From: Symsagittifera roscoffensis
Lineage: Eukaryota > Xenacoelomorpha > Acoela > Convolutidae
DNA length: 60,000 nucleotides
Assembly: GCF_963678635.1 (NCBI RefSeq)
Contig: NC_087067.1
Span: 6,056,647-6,116,646, forward strand
Direction: 5' to 3'
The position numbers and the translations under genes were made by a program. Below the pieces are notes generated by a model, which searched no databases, had not been told where the DNA came from, and worked only from the letters and a program-made list of their open reading frames with translations. This document shows positions 12,286 to 22,985 of this stretch, piece after piece. How positions within the stretch are numbered: position 1 is the stretch's first letter; every line of letters begins with the position of its first letter.

Positions 12286-12342
12286 TTGAACCCGGGACCT
12301 TTCGCACCCTGAGCGAGAATCATACCACTAGACCACTGTCCT
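12286..12342 (-). pseudogene. tRNA-Pro truncated at the 3' end
   Basis: Begins in the T-loop (plus strand tgaacccggg) directly after spacer cgttttt; 3' acceptor strand and half the T-stem absent. U33 is C. Confidence 0.65.
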
Positions 12343-12842
12343 ATGTGTTAAGATACGATGCATTTCTAGATTTTTCTCAAATCAAGTTCATTGCGTTTTT
12401 TTTTTAATTTTTTTCTTTTAGGTTTTGATGAGTTTTTTTGGGCTTAATAATTATTTTAAGTTGTTTACTGTAAGCAATTTTTGTTAACTAAAAAATATAA
12501 AATTTTTCTGTATGATTATTGGGAACAACTGGGTTTGAAACCGGGATCTCTCGCACCCTTCGCGAGTTTGATGCCACTAGACCACTGTCCTTGGATATAC
12601 CTTCGATGCATTCCTAAATATTTCTCAAATCAAGATCATTGCGATTTCTGCGGTCTAGTGGCATGATTCTGTCTTTGCTGGCTGTCCCCAATGAGACTAT
12701 GTATTTAGTTACGATGCATTTCTACTTGATTCACAAATAAAAGATTTCTTTGTTTTTGTCCATTTTGGTGAGTTTATAATGGGGTAGCCGGGAATCGCAC
12801 TGTTTTTCTACTAGCAAGTATAATTTTGTTTGTTTGTATATT

Positions 12843-12914
12843 AGGGACAGCCGGAAATTGAACTCTGGACCTCTCACACCAAAAGCGAGAATCATACCTC
12901 TATTTCACTGTCCC
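12843..12914 (-). pseudogene. G-type: tRNA-Pro body with anticodon TTG
   Basis: Loop TTTTGGT; T-stem and D-stem mismatches. Confidence 0.55.
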
Positions 12915-13311
12915 ATGCTGTTAGTTACGATGCATTCCTACCTTTTTTCACAAATCGAGATGTTTCCTTTTTTGTTCGTTTTTCCTCGTATTAGTGAGTT
13001 CAATAGTTTCTTTCTATGTTGCTTTGTGTTTGCTGTATTTTTATTAGAAAATGTTATTTTTTTCTGCTAGCTTTAATCCGCGAGACATCCGCGGTTTAAA
13101 ACCGGAGTTTTTACCGCTCTAATCCAGAATCGTAATGTTAGACCACTGTCCCATGTTTTAGCATCAATGCATTCCCGACTTGTTTCACAAAAAAAAGAAT
13201 AGTTAGTTATTGTCCGTTTTCATCTGTTTTTTGAGAGTTAAGTAATTATTGTAGGGTGCTTAGTGTTTACGGTCTTTCTACTAGAAAGTATGTTTTTTCT
13301 GTTGGTCTTCT

Positions 13312-13383
13312 GGGGACAGCCGGGAATTGAACCCGGGACCTCTCGCACCCAAAGCGAAAATCATACCTCTAGACCATTGTCCC
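13312..13383 (-). tRNA. tRNA-Pro(TGG), A7.C66 mismatch
   Basis: Same two marks as 5050 but with a different left flank (gttggtcttct), so a left-block tRNA body sits on a middle-block flank. Confidence 0.52.
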
Positions 13384-13771
13384 ATGATGTTACTTACGAT
13401 GCATTCCTACATATTTCACAAATCAAGATTAATCTTTTTTTGTTCGTTTTTTCTCGTAGTAGTGAGTTTAATAGTTTCTTTCTAAGTTGCTTTGTGTTTG
13501 CTGTCTTTTTATTAGAAAATGTTTTTTTTTCTGCTTGCTTAAATGAGACATCCGCTTTTGAAACCCGGAAGTTTTACCGCTCTAATCAAGAATCGTAACT
13601 TTAGACCACTGTCCATATTTTAGCATCAATGCATTCCCACTTGTTTCACAAAAAAAGAATAGGTAGTTATTGTCCGTTTTCATCTGTTTTTTGAGAGTTA
13701 AGTAATTATTGTAGGGTGCTTAGTGTTTACGGTCTTTCTACTAGAAAGTATGTTTTTTCTGTTGGTCTTCT

Positions 13772-13843
13772 GGGGACAGCCGGGAATTGAACCCGGGACC
13801 TCTCGCACCCTAATCGAGAATCCTACCACCAGACCACTGTCCT
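13772..13843 (-). tRNA. tRNA-Pro(AGG) with A1.C72 and A31.G39
   Basis: 5' end AGGACAG; anticodon stem CTCGA/GCGAG; D-loop and T-arm complete. Partner at 17225. Confidence 0.45.
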
Positions 13844-14409
13844 ATGAGTTGCGCTACTATGCATTTCTAGATTTTTTTTCAAATCAAGTTCATTGCGTTT
13901 TTTTTTTAAATTTTTTTCTTTTAGGTTTTGATGAGTTTTTTTTGGTTTTAATAATTATTTCAAGTTGTTTACTGTTAGCTATTTTTCTAACTAAAAAATA
14001 TGAAATTTTTCTGTATTTTATTGGGGACAACTAGGTTTAAAAACGGGATCTCTCGCACCCTTCGCGAGATTGATACCACTAGACCACTGTCCATGGATTT
14101 ACCTTCGATGCATTCCTACATATTTCTCAAATCAAGATCATTGCGTTTTCTGCAGTCTAGTGGTATGATTTTGTCTTTGCCGGCTGTCCCCAATGAGACT
14201 ATGTATTGAGTTACAATGCATTCTACTTAATTCACAAACAAAAGATTTCTTCATTTTTTTTTCCAATTTTGTGAGTTTAATAATAAATTTATGTTGCTTA
14301 GTGTTTGCTGTCTTTCTACTAGAAATCTTTTATTTTGTTAGTGTACTGGAGTAGCCGGGAATTGCACTGTTTTTCTACTAGCAAGTTCAGTTTTTTATGT
14401 TAGTATAAT

Positions 14410-14481
14410 GGGGACAGCCGGGAATTGAACCCGGGACCTCTCTCACCAAATGCGAGAATCATACCTCTATTCCACTGTCCC
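14410..14481 (-). pseudogene. G-type, loop ATTTGGT
   Basis: Acceptor and T-arm complete; anticodon TTG; one anticodon-stem mismatch; D-stem unpaired (plus strand ctctattcc). Same class at 15502, 17859, 18952 and 22524. Confidence 0.58.
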
Positions 14482-14641
14482 ATTCTGTTAGTTACGACGC
14501 GTTCCTACTTTTTTCACAAATCGAGATTTTTCCTCTTTTGTTCATTTTTCCTCGTATTAGTGAGTTCAATCGTTTCTTTTTAATTTGCTTTGTGTTTGCA
14601 GCCTTTTCATAAGAAAATGTTTTTTTTTCTGCTAGCTTAAA

Positions 14642-14713
14642 TGAGACATCCGGGGTTTGAACCCGGAATTTTTACCGCTCTAATCAAGACTCGGAACTTT
14701 AGACCACTCTCCC
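14642..14713 (-). pseudogene. B-type domain with an intact T-arm
   Basis: 72 nt. T-arm CCGGG/CCCGG with TTCAAAC and box B GGTTCAAACCC are perfect. The acceptor pairs partly (GGGAGAG with ATGTCTC). The anticodon arm (TCTTGATTAGAGCGGTAA) cannot form a stem. It aligns base for base with tRNA-Pro, so it is a tRNA derivative. Confidence 0.7.
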
Positions 14714-14870
14714 TTGTTTTAGCATCAATGCATTCCCACTTGTTTCATAAAAAAAGAATAGTTAGTTATTGTCCGTTTTCATTTGTTTTTTGAGAGTTAA
14801 GTAATTATTGTAGGGTGCTTAGTGTTTACGGTCTTTCTACTAGAAAGTATGTTTTTTCTGTTGGTCTTCT

Positions 14871-14942
14871 GGGGACAGCCGGGAATTGAACCCGGGACTT
14901 CTCGCACCCAAATCGAGAATCATACCACCAGACCACTGTCCT
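14871..14942 (-). tRNA. tRNA-Pro(TGG) with A1.C72 and A31.G39
   Basis: Same two mismatches as 13772 but anticodon TGG. Partners at 18320 and 21890. Confidence 0.45.
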
Positions 14943-15116
14943 ATGAGTTACGCTACTATGCATTTCTAGATTTTTTTCAAATCAAGTTCATTGCGTTTTT
15001 TTTAAATTTTTTTCTTTTAGGTTTTGATGAGTTTTTTTTGGGTTTAATAATTATTTTAAGTTGTTTACTGTTAGCTTTTTTTTACTAAAAAATATGAAAT
15101 TTTTCTGTATTTTATT

Positions 15117-15186
15117 GGGGACAACTGGGTTTAAAAACGGGATCTCTCGCACCCTTCGCGAGATTGATACCACTAGACCACTGTCC
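15117..15186 (-). pseudogene. D-type tRNA-Pro, loop GAAGGGT
   Basis: 70 nt; anticodon AGG but U33 is A; T-arm degenerate (plus strand actgggtttaaaaacgg); D-stem complete. Same class: 14023-14092, 17473-17542, 18567-18636, 19665-19734, 22138-22207, 23238-23307, 12521-12590. Left-block D domains (4668-4737, 5722-5791, 6774-6843, 7826-7895, 12040-12109) keep loop TTAGGGT. Confidence 0.65.
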
Positions 15187-15501
15187 ATGGATATACCTTC
15201 GATGCATTCCTACATATTTCTCAAATCAAGATCATTGCGTTTTCTGCGGTCTAGTGGTATGATTTTGTCTTTGCCGGCTGTCCCCATTGAGACTATGTAT
15301 TGATTTACAATGCATTCTACTTAATTCACAAACAAAAGATTTCTTCATTTTTTTTCCAATTTTGTGAGTTTAATAATAATTTTATGTTGCTTAGTGTTTG
15401 CTGTCTTTCTACTAGAAATTTTTTATTTTGTTAGTGTACTGGGGTAGCCGGGAATTGCACTGTTTTTCTTCTAGCAACTCAGTTTTTTATGTTAGTATAA
15501 T

Positions 15502-15573
15502 GGGGACAGCCGGGAATTGAACCCGGGACCTCTCTCACCAAATGCGAGAATCATACCTCTATTCCACTGTCCT
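15502..15573 (-). pseudogene. G-type, loop ATTTGGT
   Basis: As 14410 with A1.C72. Confidence 0.55.
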
Positions 15574-16305
15574 ATTCTGTTAGTTACAATGCGTTCCTAC
15601 TTTTTTCACAAATCGAGATTTTTCCTCTTTTGTTCATTTTTCCTCGTATTAGTGAGTTCAATAGTTTCTTTCTAAGTTGCTTTGTGTTTGCAGCCTTTTT
15701 ATAAGATAATGTTATTTTTTTCTGCTAGCTTAAATGAGACATCCGCGGTTTAAACCCGGAGTTTTTACCGCTCTAGCATCGATGCATTCCTACTTGTTTC
15801 ACAAAAAAGACTGTTTAGTTTTTGCCCGTTTTCATTTGTTTTTTGTGAGTTTAATCATTATTGTAGGTTGCTCAGTATTTGCTGTCTATCAACTAGAAAC
15901 TAAAATCAAGATTATTCCTTTTTTGTTCTTGTTTCCTCGTATTAGTGAGTTTAATACTTCTTTCTAAGTTGCTTTGTGTTTGCTGTCTTTTTATTAGAAA
16001 AATTAATTCTTTGCTGCTAGCCTAAATGAGACATCCGCTTTTCAAACCCAGAATTTTTACCGCTCTAATCAAGAATCGTAACTTCAGACCACTGTCCCTT
16101 GTTCCAGCATCGATGCATTCCTACTTGTTTTACAAAAAAAAGAATGTTTAGTTTTTGTCCGTTTTCATTTGTTTTGTTTTGTGAGTTTAATAAGTATTGT
16201 AGGTTGCTCTGTGTTTGCTGTCTTTCTACTTGAAATTTTAATTTTGTTAGTATACTGAGCACTGTTTTTCTACTAGCAAGTATAAATTTTTTATGTTAGT
16301 ATATT

Positions 16306-16377
16306 GGGGACAGCCGGGAATTGAACTCGGGACCTCTCGCACCAAAAGCGAAAATCATACATCTTTTCCACTGTCCC
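16306..16377 (-). pseudogene. G-type, anticodon TTG
   Basis: Acceptor complete; one T-stem mismatch; D-stem destroyed (plus strand catcttttcc). Confidence 0.55.
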
Positions 16378-16763
16378 ATGCTGTTAGTTACGATGCATTC
16401 CTACTTTTTTCACAAATCGAGATTATTCCTTTTTTGTTCGTGTTTCCTCGTATTAGTGAGTTTAATACTTTCTTTCTAAGTTGCTTTGTGTTTGCTGTCT
16501 TTTTATTAGAAAAAAAAAAAATTTTCTGCTAAATTGAGACATCCGCTTTTCAAACCCGGAATTTTTACCGCTCTAATCAAGAATCGTAACTTTAGACCAC
16601 TGTCCCTTGTTCTAGCATCGATGCATTCCTACTTGTTTTACAAAAAAAAGAATGTTTAGTTTTTGTCCGTTTTCGTTTGTTTTTTTGTGAGTTCAATAAA
16701 TATTGTAGGTTGCTCAGTATTTGCTGTTTTGTATTAGAAACATTTTTTTTTTGTTAGTAATCT

Positions 16764-16835
16764 GGGGACAGCCGGGAAATGAACCCGGGACCTCTAGCAC
16801 CCTAAGCGAGAATAATACCACTAGACCACTGTCCC
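16764..16835 (-). pseudogene. Mutated tRNA-Pro(AGG)
   Basis: A58 lost (TTCATTT), C29.T41, D-arm change. Same T-loop class as 27597, 29940, 30879 and 33662. Confidence 0.55.
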
Positions 16836-17224
16836 ATGATGTTAGTTTAGATGAATTCCTACCTTTTTCTCAAATCAAGATTAATGCTTTTTTGTTTGTG
16901 TTTCCTCGTATTAGTGAGTTTAATACTTTCTTTCTAAGTTGCTTTGTGTTCGCTGTCTTTTTATTAGAAAAATTAATTTTTTTCTGCTAGCCTAAATGAG
17001 ACATCCGCTTTTCAAACCCGGAATTTTTACCGCTCTAATCGAGAATCGTAACTTTAGACCACTGTCCCTTGTTCTAGCATCGATGCATTCCTACTTGTTT
17101 TACAAAAAAAGGAAGTTTATTTTTTGTCCGTTTTCATTTGTTTTTGAGAGTAAAGTAATTATTGTAGGGTGCTTAGTGTTTACGGTCTTTCTACTAGAAA
17201 GTATGTTTTTTCTGTTGGTCTTCT

Positions 17225-17296
17225 GGGGACAGCCGGGAATTGAACTCGGGACTTCTCGGACCCTAATCGAGAATCCTACGACCAGACCACTGTCCT
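17225..17296 (-). pseudogene. tRNA-Pro(AGG) with several mismatches
   Basis: Partner of 13772 with further T-stem and anticodon-stem changes (plus strand aactcggg, tcggaccc). Confidence 0.5.
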
Positions 17297-17601
17297 ATGA
17301 GTTACGCTACTATGCATTTCTAGATTTTTTTCAAATCAAGCTCATTGCGTTTTTTTTTAAATTTTTTTCTTTTAGGTTTTGATGAGTTTTTTTGGGTTTA
17401 ATAATTATTTTAAGTTGTTTACTGTTAGCTATTTTTTTTACTAAAAAATATGAAATTTTTCTGTATTTTTTTGGGGACAACTGGGTTTAAAAACGGGATC
17501 TCTCGCACCCTTCGCGAGATTGATACCTCTAGACCACTGTCCATGGATTTACCTTCGATGCATTCCTACATATTTCTCAAATCAAGATCATTGCGTTTTC
17601 T

Positions 17602-17645
17602 GCGGTCTAGTGGTATGATTTTGTCTTTGCCGGCTGTCCCCAATG
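17602..17645 (+). pseudogene. E-type: inverted, internally deleted tRNA-Pro relic
   Basis: The plus strand reads GGTCTAGTGGTATGATT, the sense D-arm, then within a few bases GCCGGCTGTCCCCAA, the sense 3' end. The anticodon arm and half of the T-arm are gone. The flanks (gatgcattcctac to the left, gactatgt and ttgagttac to the right) keep normal array orientation, so only the tRNA core is flipped. Others start near 996, 2060, 2672, 3282, 4066, 4797, 5851, 6903, 7955, 8729, 9280, 10089, 12169, 12650, 14152, 15246, 18696, 19793, 22267 and 23367. Confidence 0.75.
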
Positions 17646-17858
17646 AGACTATGTTTTGAGTTACAATGCATTCTACTTAATTCACAAACAAAAGATTTCT
17701 TCATTTTTTTTCCAATTTTGTGAGTTTAATAATAATTTTATGTTGCTTAGTGTTTGCTGTCTTTCTACTAGAAATTTTTTATTTTGTTAGTGTACTGGGG
17801 TAGCCGGGAATTTCACTGTTTTTCTACTAGCAATTTCAGTTTTTTATGTTAGTATAAT

Positions 17859-17930
17859 GGGGACAGCCGGGAATTGAGCCCGGGACCTCTCTCACCAAAT
17901 GCGAGAATCATACCTCTATTCCACTGTCCC
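17859..17930 (-). pseudogene. G-type, loop ATTTGGT
   Basis: 3,449-bp partner of 14410; one T-loop change. Confidence 0.55.
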
Positions 17931-18090
17931 ATTCTGTTAGTTACGATGCGTTCCTACTTTTTTCACAAATCGAGATTTTTCCTCTTTTGTTATTTTTTTC
18001 TCGTATTAGTGAGTTCAATCGTTTCTTTTTAAGTTGCTTTGTGTTTGCAGCCTTTTTATAAGAAAATGTTTTTTTTTCTGCTAGCTTAAA

Positions 18091-18162
18091 TGAGACATCC
18101 GGGGTTTGAACCCGGATTTTTTACCGCTCTAATCAAGACTCGGAACTTTAGACCACTCTCTC
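18091..18162 (-). pseudogene. B-type domain with near-intact T-arm
   Basis: 3,449-bp partner of 14642; box B kept. Confidence 0.68.
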
Positions 18163-18319
18163 TTGTTTTAGCATCAATGCATTCTCACTTGTTTCACAAA
18201 AAAAGAATAGTTAGTTTTTGTCCGTTTTCATTTGTTTTTTGAGAGTTAAGTAATTATTGTAGGGTGCTTAGTGTTTACGGTCTTTCTACTAGAAAGTATG
18301 TTTTTTCTGTTGGTCTTCT

Positions 18320-18391
18320 GGGGACAGCCGGGAATTGAACCCGGGACTTCTCGCACCCAAATCGAGAATCATACCACCAGACCACTGTCCT
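18320..18391 (-). tRNA. tRNA-Pro(TGG) with A1.C72 and A31.G39
   Basis: 3,449-bp partner of 14871. Confidence 0.45.
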
Positions 18392-18951
18392 ATGAGTTAC
18401 GCTACTATGCATTTCTAGATTTTTTTCAAATCAAGTTCATTGCGTTTTTTTTTAAATTTTTTTCTTTTAGGTTTTGATGAGTTTTTTTGGGTTTAATATT
18501 TATTTTAAGTTGTTTACTGTTAGCTTTTTTTAAACTAAAAAATATGAAATTTTTCTGTATTTTATTGGGGACAACTGGGTTTAAAAACGGGATCTCTCGC
18601 ACCCTTCGCGAGATTGATACCACTAGACCACTGTCCATGGATTTACCTTCGATGCATTCCTACATATTTCTCAAATCAAGATCATTGCGTTTTCTGCGGT
18701 CTAGTGGTATGATTTTGTCTTTGCCAGCTGTCCCCAATGAGACTATGTATTGAGTTACAATACATTCTACTTAATTCACAAACAAAAGATTTCTTCATTT
18801 TTTTCCAATTTTGTGAGTTTAATAATAATTTTATGTTGCTTAGTGTTTGCTGTCTTTCTACTAGAAATTTTTTATTTTGTTAGTGTAGTGGGGTAGCCGG
18901 GAATTGCACTGTTTTTCTACTAGCAAGTTCAGTTTTTTATGTTAGTATAAT

Positions 18952-19023
18952 GAGGACAGCCGGGAATTGAACCCGGGACCTCTCTCACCAAATGCGAGAA
19001 TCATACCTCTATTCCACTGTCCC
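18952..19023 (-). pseudogene. G-type, loop ATTTGGT
   Basis: 3,450-bp partner of 15502; G2.U71 wobble. Confidence 0.55.
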
Positions 19024-19183
19024 ATTCTGTTAGTTACGATGCGTTCCTACTTTTTTCACAAATCGAAATTTTTCCTCTTTTGTTCATTTTTCCTCGTATT
19101 AGTGAGTTCAATAGTTTCTTTTTAAGTTGCTTTGTGTTTGCAGCCTTTTTATAAGAAAATGGTTTTTTTTCTGCTAGCTTAAA

Positions 19184-19255
19184 TGAGACATCCGGGGTTT
19201 GAACCCGGAATTTTTACCGCTCTAATCGAGACTCGGAACTTTAGACCACTCTCCC
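19184..19255 (-). pseudogene. B-type domain with an intact T-arm
   Basis: As 14642 with one change in the anticodon-arm region (plus strand aatcgagact). Confidence 0.68.
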
Positions 19256-19423
19256 TTGTTTTAGCATCGATGCTTTCCTACTTTTTTTTACAAAGAAAGA
19301 ATAGTTAGTTTTTGTCTGTTTTCATTTGATTTTTGAGAATTTAGTAATTATTGTAGGGTCCTTAGTTTTTACTGTCTTGCTACTAGAAAGTATGTTTTTT
19401 CTGTTGGTATTCTGGGGACAGCC

Positions 19424-19495
19424 GGGAATTGAACCCGGGAGCTCTCGCACCTAAAACGAGAATCATACCACCAGACCACTGTCCTATGTGTTACG
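19424..19495 (-). tRNA. tRNA-Pro body with Leu-type anticodon TAG
   Basis: Loop TTTAGGT on stem CTCGT/GCGAG (one T.G wobble) puts TAG at 34-36. T-arm and D-arm are complete, with G18G19. The 5' end reads AGGACAG, so pair 1-72 is A.C. A second copy is at 22986. Confidence 0.5.
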
Positions 19496-19986
19496 CTACG
19501 ATGCATTTCTAGATTTTTCTCAAATCAAGTTCATAGCGTTTTTTTTTAAAATTTTTTTCTTTTGGGTTTTGATGAGTTTTTTTGGGTTTAATAATTATTT
19601 TAAGTTGTTTACTTTAAGCAATTTTTTTTAACTAGAAAATATGAAATTTTTCTGTATGTTTATAGGGGACAACTGGGTTTAAAACCGGAATCTCTCGCAC
19701 CCTTCGCGAGATGGATGCCTCTAGACCACTGTCCATGGATTTACCTTCGATGCATTCCTACATATTTCTCGAATCGAGATCATTGCGATTTCTGCGGTCT
19801 TGTGGCATGATTCTGTCTTTGCCGGCTGTCCCCAATGAGACTATGTATTTAGTTACGATGCATTTCTGCTTGATTCACAAAAAAAAGATTTCTTCATTTT
19901 TGTCCATTTTGGTTATTTTATACTGGGGTAGCCGGGAATTGCACTGTTTTTCTACTAGCAAGTATAATTTTTTTTGTTTGTATATT

Positions 19987-20059
19987 GGGGACAGCCGGGA
20001 ATTGAACTCCGGGACCTCTCACATCAAAAGCGTGAATATTACCTCTATTTCACTGTCCC
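19987..20059 (-). pseudogene. G-type with an extra T-stem base
   Basis: 73 nt; plus strand gaactccggg adds a base in the T-stem. Anticodon stem altered to CACGC. Copy at 23560. Confidence 0.55.
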
Positions 20060-20126
20060 ATGCTGTTAGTTACGATGCATTCCTATCCTTTTTTCACAAA
20101 TCGAGATTTTTTTCTGTTAGTAATCT

Positions 20127-20198
20127 GGGGACAGCCTGGAATTGAACCGGGGATCTCTCGAGAACTTAGCGAGAATCATACCACTAGACCACTGTCCC
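20127..20198 (-). pseudogene. Mutated tRNA-Pro, loop TAAGTTC
   Basis: D-arm and acceptor complete; anticodon loop remodelled (AGT at 34-36) with C31.T39; T-arm mismatched. Confidence 0.5.
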
Positions 20199-20651
20199 AT
20201 GATGTTAGTTTAGATGCATTCCTACCTTTTTCTCAAATCAAGATTAATGCTTTTTTGTTTGTGTTTTCTCGTATTAGTGAGTTTAATACTTTCTTTCTAA
20301 GTTGCTTTGTGTTCGCTGTCTTTTTATTAGAAAAATTATTTTTTTTCTGCTAGCCTAAATGAGACATCCGCTTTTCAAACCCGGAATTTTTACCGCTCTA
20401 ATCGAGAATCGTAACTTTAGACCACTGTCCCTTGTTCTTGCATCGATGCATTCCTACTTGTTTTACGAAAAAAGGAAGTTTAGTTTTTGTCCGTTTTCAT
20501 TTGTTTTTTTTTGTGAGTACAATAAATATTGTAGGTTGCTTTGTGATTGCTGTCTTTCTACTAGAAATTTTTATTTCGTTATTATACTGAGTCAGCCGGG
20601 AGTTGCACTGTTTTTCTACTAGCAAGTATAATTTTTTTATGTTAGTATATT

Positions 20652-20723
20652 GGGGACATCCGGGAATTGAACCCGGGACCTCTCGCACCAAAAGCGAGAA
20701 TCATACCTCTGTTCCACTGTCCC
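20652..20723 (-). pseudogene. G-type, anticodon TTG, best preserved
   Basis: Anticodon stem CTCGC/GCGAG and T-arm complete; loop TTTTGGT, a Gln-type anticodon. The D-stem 5' strand is GAAC instead of GTCT, so it cannot pair; one acceptor mismatch at pair 7-66. Confidence 0.6.
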
Positions 20724-21114
20724 ATGCTGTTAGTTACGATGCATTCCTACTTTTTTTTCACAAATCAAGATTATTCCTTTTTTTTCGTGTTTCCTCGTTT
20801 TAGTGAGTTTAATACTTTCTTTCTAAGTTGCTTCGTTTTTTCTGTCTTTTTATAAGATAATGTTATTTTTTTCTGCTAGCTTAAATGAGACATCCGCCGT
20901 TTAAACCCGGAATTTTTACCGCACTAATCAAGAATCGGAACTTTAGACCACTCTCCCATGTTTTAGCATCGATGCATTCCTACTTATTTCACAAAAATGA
21001 TTGTTTTAGTTTTTGTCCGTTTTCATTTGTTTTTTGTGAGTTTAATAATTATTGTAGATTGCTCAATGTTTGCTGTCTTTCTACTAAAAACCATATTTTT
21101 TCTGTTAGTAATCT

Positions 21115-21186
21115 GCGGAAAGCCAGGAATTGAACCCGGGACCTCTCGTACCCTAAGAAAGAATCATACCACTAGACCACTGTCCC
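21115..21186 (-). pseudogene. Mutated tRNA-Pro(AGG)
   Basis: Acceptor (plus strand gcggaaag) and anticodon stem (ctaagaaag) damaged; D-arm complete. Partner at 24972-25043. Confidence 0.55.
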
Positions 21187-21426
21187 ATGATATTATTTTA
21201 GATGCATTCGTACCGTTTTCACAAATCAAGATTATTCCTTTTTTGAAAGAATGTTTAATTTTTGTCCGTTTTCATTTGTTTTTTTATTGTGAGTTTATTA
21301 AACATTTTAGGTTTGCTTTGTGTTTGCTGTCTTTCTACTAGATATTTTTATTTTGATAGGATACTGAGCTAGCCGGGAGTTGCACGGTTTTTCTACTAGC
21401 AAATATATATATTTTTTTAGTATATT

Positions 21427-21498
21427 GGTGACAACCGGGAATTGAACCCGGGACCTCTCGCCCCACAATCGAGAATCATACCTCTATTCCACTGTCCC
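21427..21498 (-). pseudogene. tRNA-Pro body with anticodon GTG
   Basis: Loop TTGTGGG gives a His-type anticodon; A31.G39 mismatch, acceptor mismatches (plus strand ggtgacaa), D-stem unpaired. Copy at 25282. Confidence 0.5.
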
Positions 21499-21659
21499 AT
21501 GCTTTTAGTTACGATGCGTTCCTACTTTTTTCACAAATCGAGATTTTTCCTCTTTTGTTCATTTTTACTCGTATTAGTGAGTTCAATAGTTTCTTTTTAA
21601 GTTGCTTTGTGTTTGCAGCCTTTTTATAAGAAAATGTTTTTTTTTACTGCTAGCTTAAA

Positions 21660-21731
21660 TGAGACATCCGGGGTTTGAACCCGGAATTTTTACCGCTCTA
21701 ATCCAGAATCGTAATGTTAGACCACTGTCCC
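21660..21731 (-). pseudogene. B-type domain with an intact T-arm
   Basis: T-arm as 14642, and the acceptor 5' strand is GGGACAG, which pairs better with ATGTCTC. Confidence 0.68.
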
Positions 21732-21889
21732 ATGTTTTAGCATCAATGCATTCCCGACTTGTTTCACAAAAAAAGAATAGTTAGTTTTTGTCCGTTTTCA
21801 TTTGTTTTTTGAAAGTTAAGTAATTATTGTAGGGTGCTTAGTGTTTACGGTATTTCTACTAGAAAGTATGTTTTTTCTGTTGGTCTTCT

Positions 21890-21961
21890 GGGGACAGCCG
21901 GGATTTGAACCCGGGACCTCTCGCACCCAAATCGAGAATCATACCACCAGACCACTGTCCT
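21890..21961 (-). tRNA. tRNA-Pro(TGG) with A1.C72 and A31.G39
   Basis: 3,570-bp partner of 18320; T-loop TTCAAAT. Confidence 0.45.
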
Positions 21962-22461
21962 ATGAGTTACGCTACTATGCATTTCTAGATTTTTTTGAAA
22001 TCAAGTTCATTGCGTTTTTTTTTAAATTTTTTTCTTTTAGGTTTTGATGAGTTTTTTTGGGTTTAATAATTATTTTAAGTTGTTTACTGTTAGCTATTTT
22101 TTTTACTAAAAAATATGAAATTTTTCTGTATTTTATTGGGGACAACTGGGTTTAAAAACGGGATCTCTCGCACCCTTCGCGAGATTGATACCTCTAGACC
22201 ACTGTCCATGGATTTACCTTCGATGCATTCCTACATATTTCTCAAATCAAGATCATTGCGTTTTCTGCGGTCTAGTGGTATGATTTTGTCTTTGCCGGCT
22301 GTCCCCAATGAGACTATGTTTTGAGTTACAATGCATTCTACTCAATTCACAAACAAAAGATTTCTTCATTTTTTTTCCAATTTTGTGAGTTTAATAATAA
22401 TTTTATGTTGCTTAGTGTTTGCTGTCTTTCTACTAGAAATTTTTTATTTTGTTAGTGTACT

Positions 22462-22482
22462 GGGGTAGCCGGGAATTGCACT
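22462..22482 (-). pseudogene. F-type: T-arm stub
   Basis: Plus strand ggggtagccgggaattgcac keeps only the 3' acceptor start and T-arm half, then jumps to spacer (tgtttttctactag). Others near 1184, 2249, 2859, 3450, 4235, 4988, 6040, 7092, 8908, 14350, 15441, 17798, 18891, 19925, 20590, 21369, 23499, 24450, 25226, 26140, 54086, 54604, 56906, 57420 and 57935. Confidence 0.65.
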
Positions 22483-22523
22483 GTTTTTCTACTAGCAAGT
22501 TCAGTTTTTTATGTTAGTATAAT

Positions 22524-22595
22524 GGGGACAGCCGGGAATTGAACCCGGGACCTCTCTCACCAAATGCGAGAATCATACCTCTATTCCACTGTCCC
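22524..22595 (-). pseudogene. G-type, loop ATTTGGT
   Basis: As 14410, in the third superunit. Confidence 0.55.
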
Positions 22596-22756
22596 ATTCT
22601 GTTAGTTACGATGCGTTCCTACTTTTTTCACAAATCGAGATTTTTCCTCTTTTGTTCATTTTTCCTCGTATTAGTGAGTTCAATAGTTTCTTTTTAAGTT
22701 GCTTTGTGTTTGCAGCCTTTTTATAAGAAAATGTTTTTTTTTTCTGCTAGCTTAAA

Positions 22757-22828
22757 TGAGACATCCGGGGTTTGAACCCGGAATTTTTACCGCTCTAATC
22801 GAGACTCGGAACTTTAGACCACTCTCCC
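22757..22828 (-). pseudogene. B-type domain with an intact T-arm
   Basis: As 19184, in the next superunit. Confidence 0.68.
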
Positions 22829-22985
22829 TTGTTTTAGCATCGATGCATTCCTACTTTTCTTACAAAGAAAGAATAGTTAGTTTTTGTCCGTTTTCATTTG
22901 ATTTTTGAGAATTTAGTAATTATTGTAGGGTCCTTAGTTTTTACTGTCTTGCTACTAGAAAGTATGTTTTTTCTGTTGGTATTCT

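Larger units (their letters stand above)
11347..13080 (-). repeat. Irregular, more diverged tRNA-Pro monomers
   Basis: Contains D domains at 11555-11624, 12040-12109 and 12521-12590, a mutated TGG copy at 11798-11869, E relics at about 12169-12212 and 12650-12692, and a tRNA lacking its 3' end at 12286-12342, where spacer (cgttttt) runs straight into the middle of the T-arm. No regular higher-order period was seen here. Confidence 0.75.
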
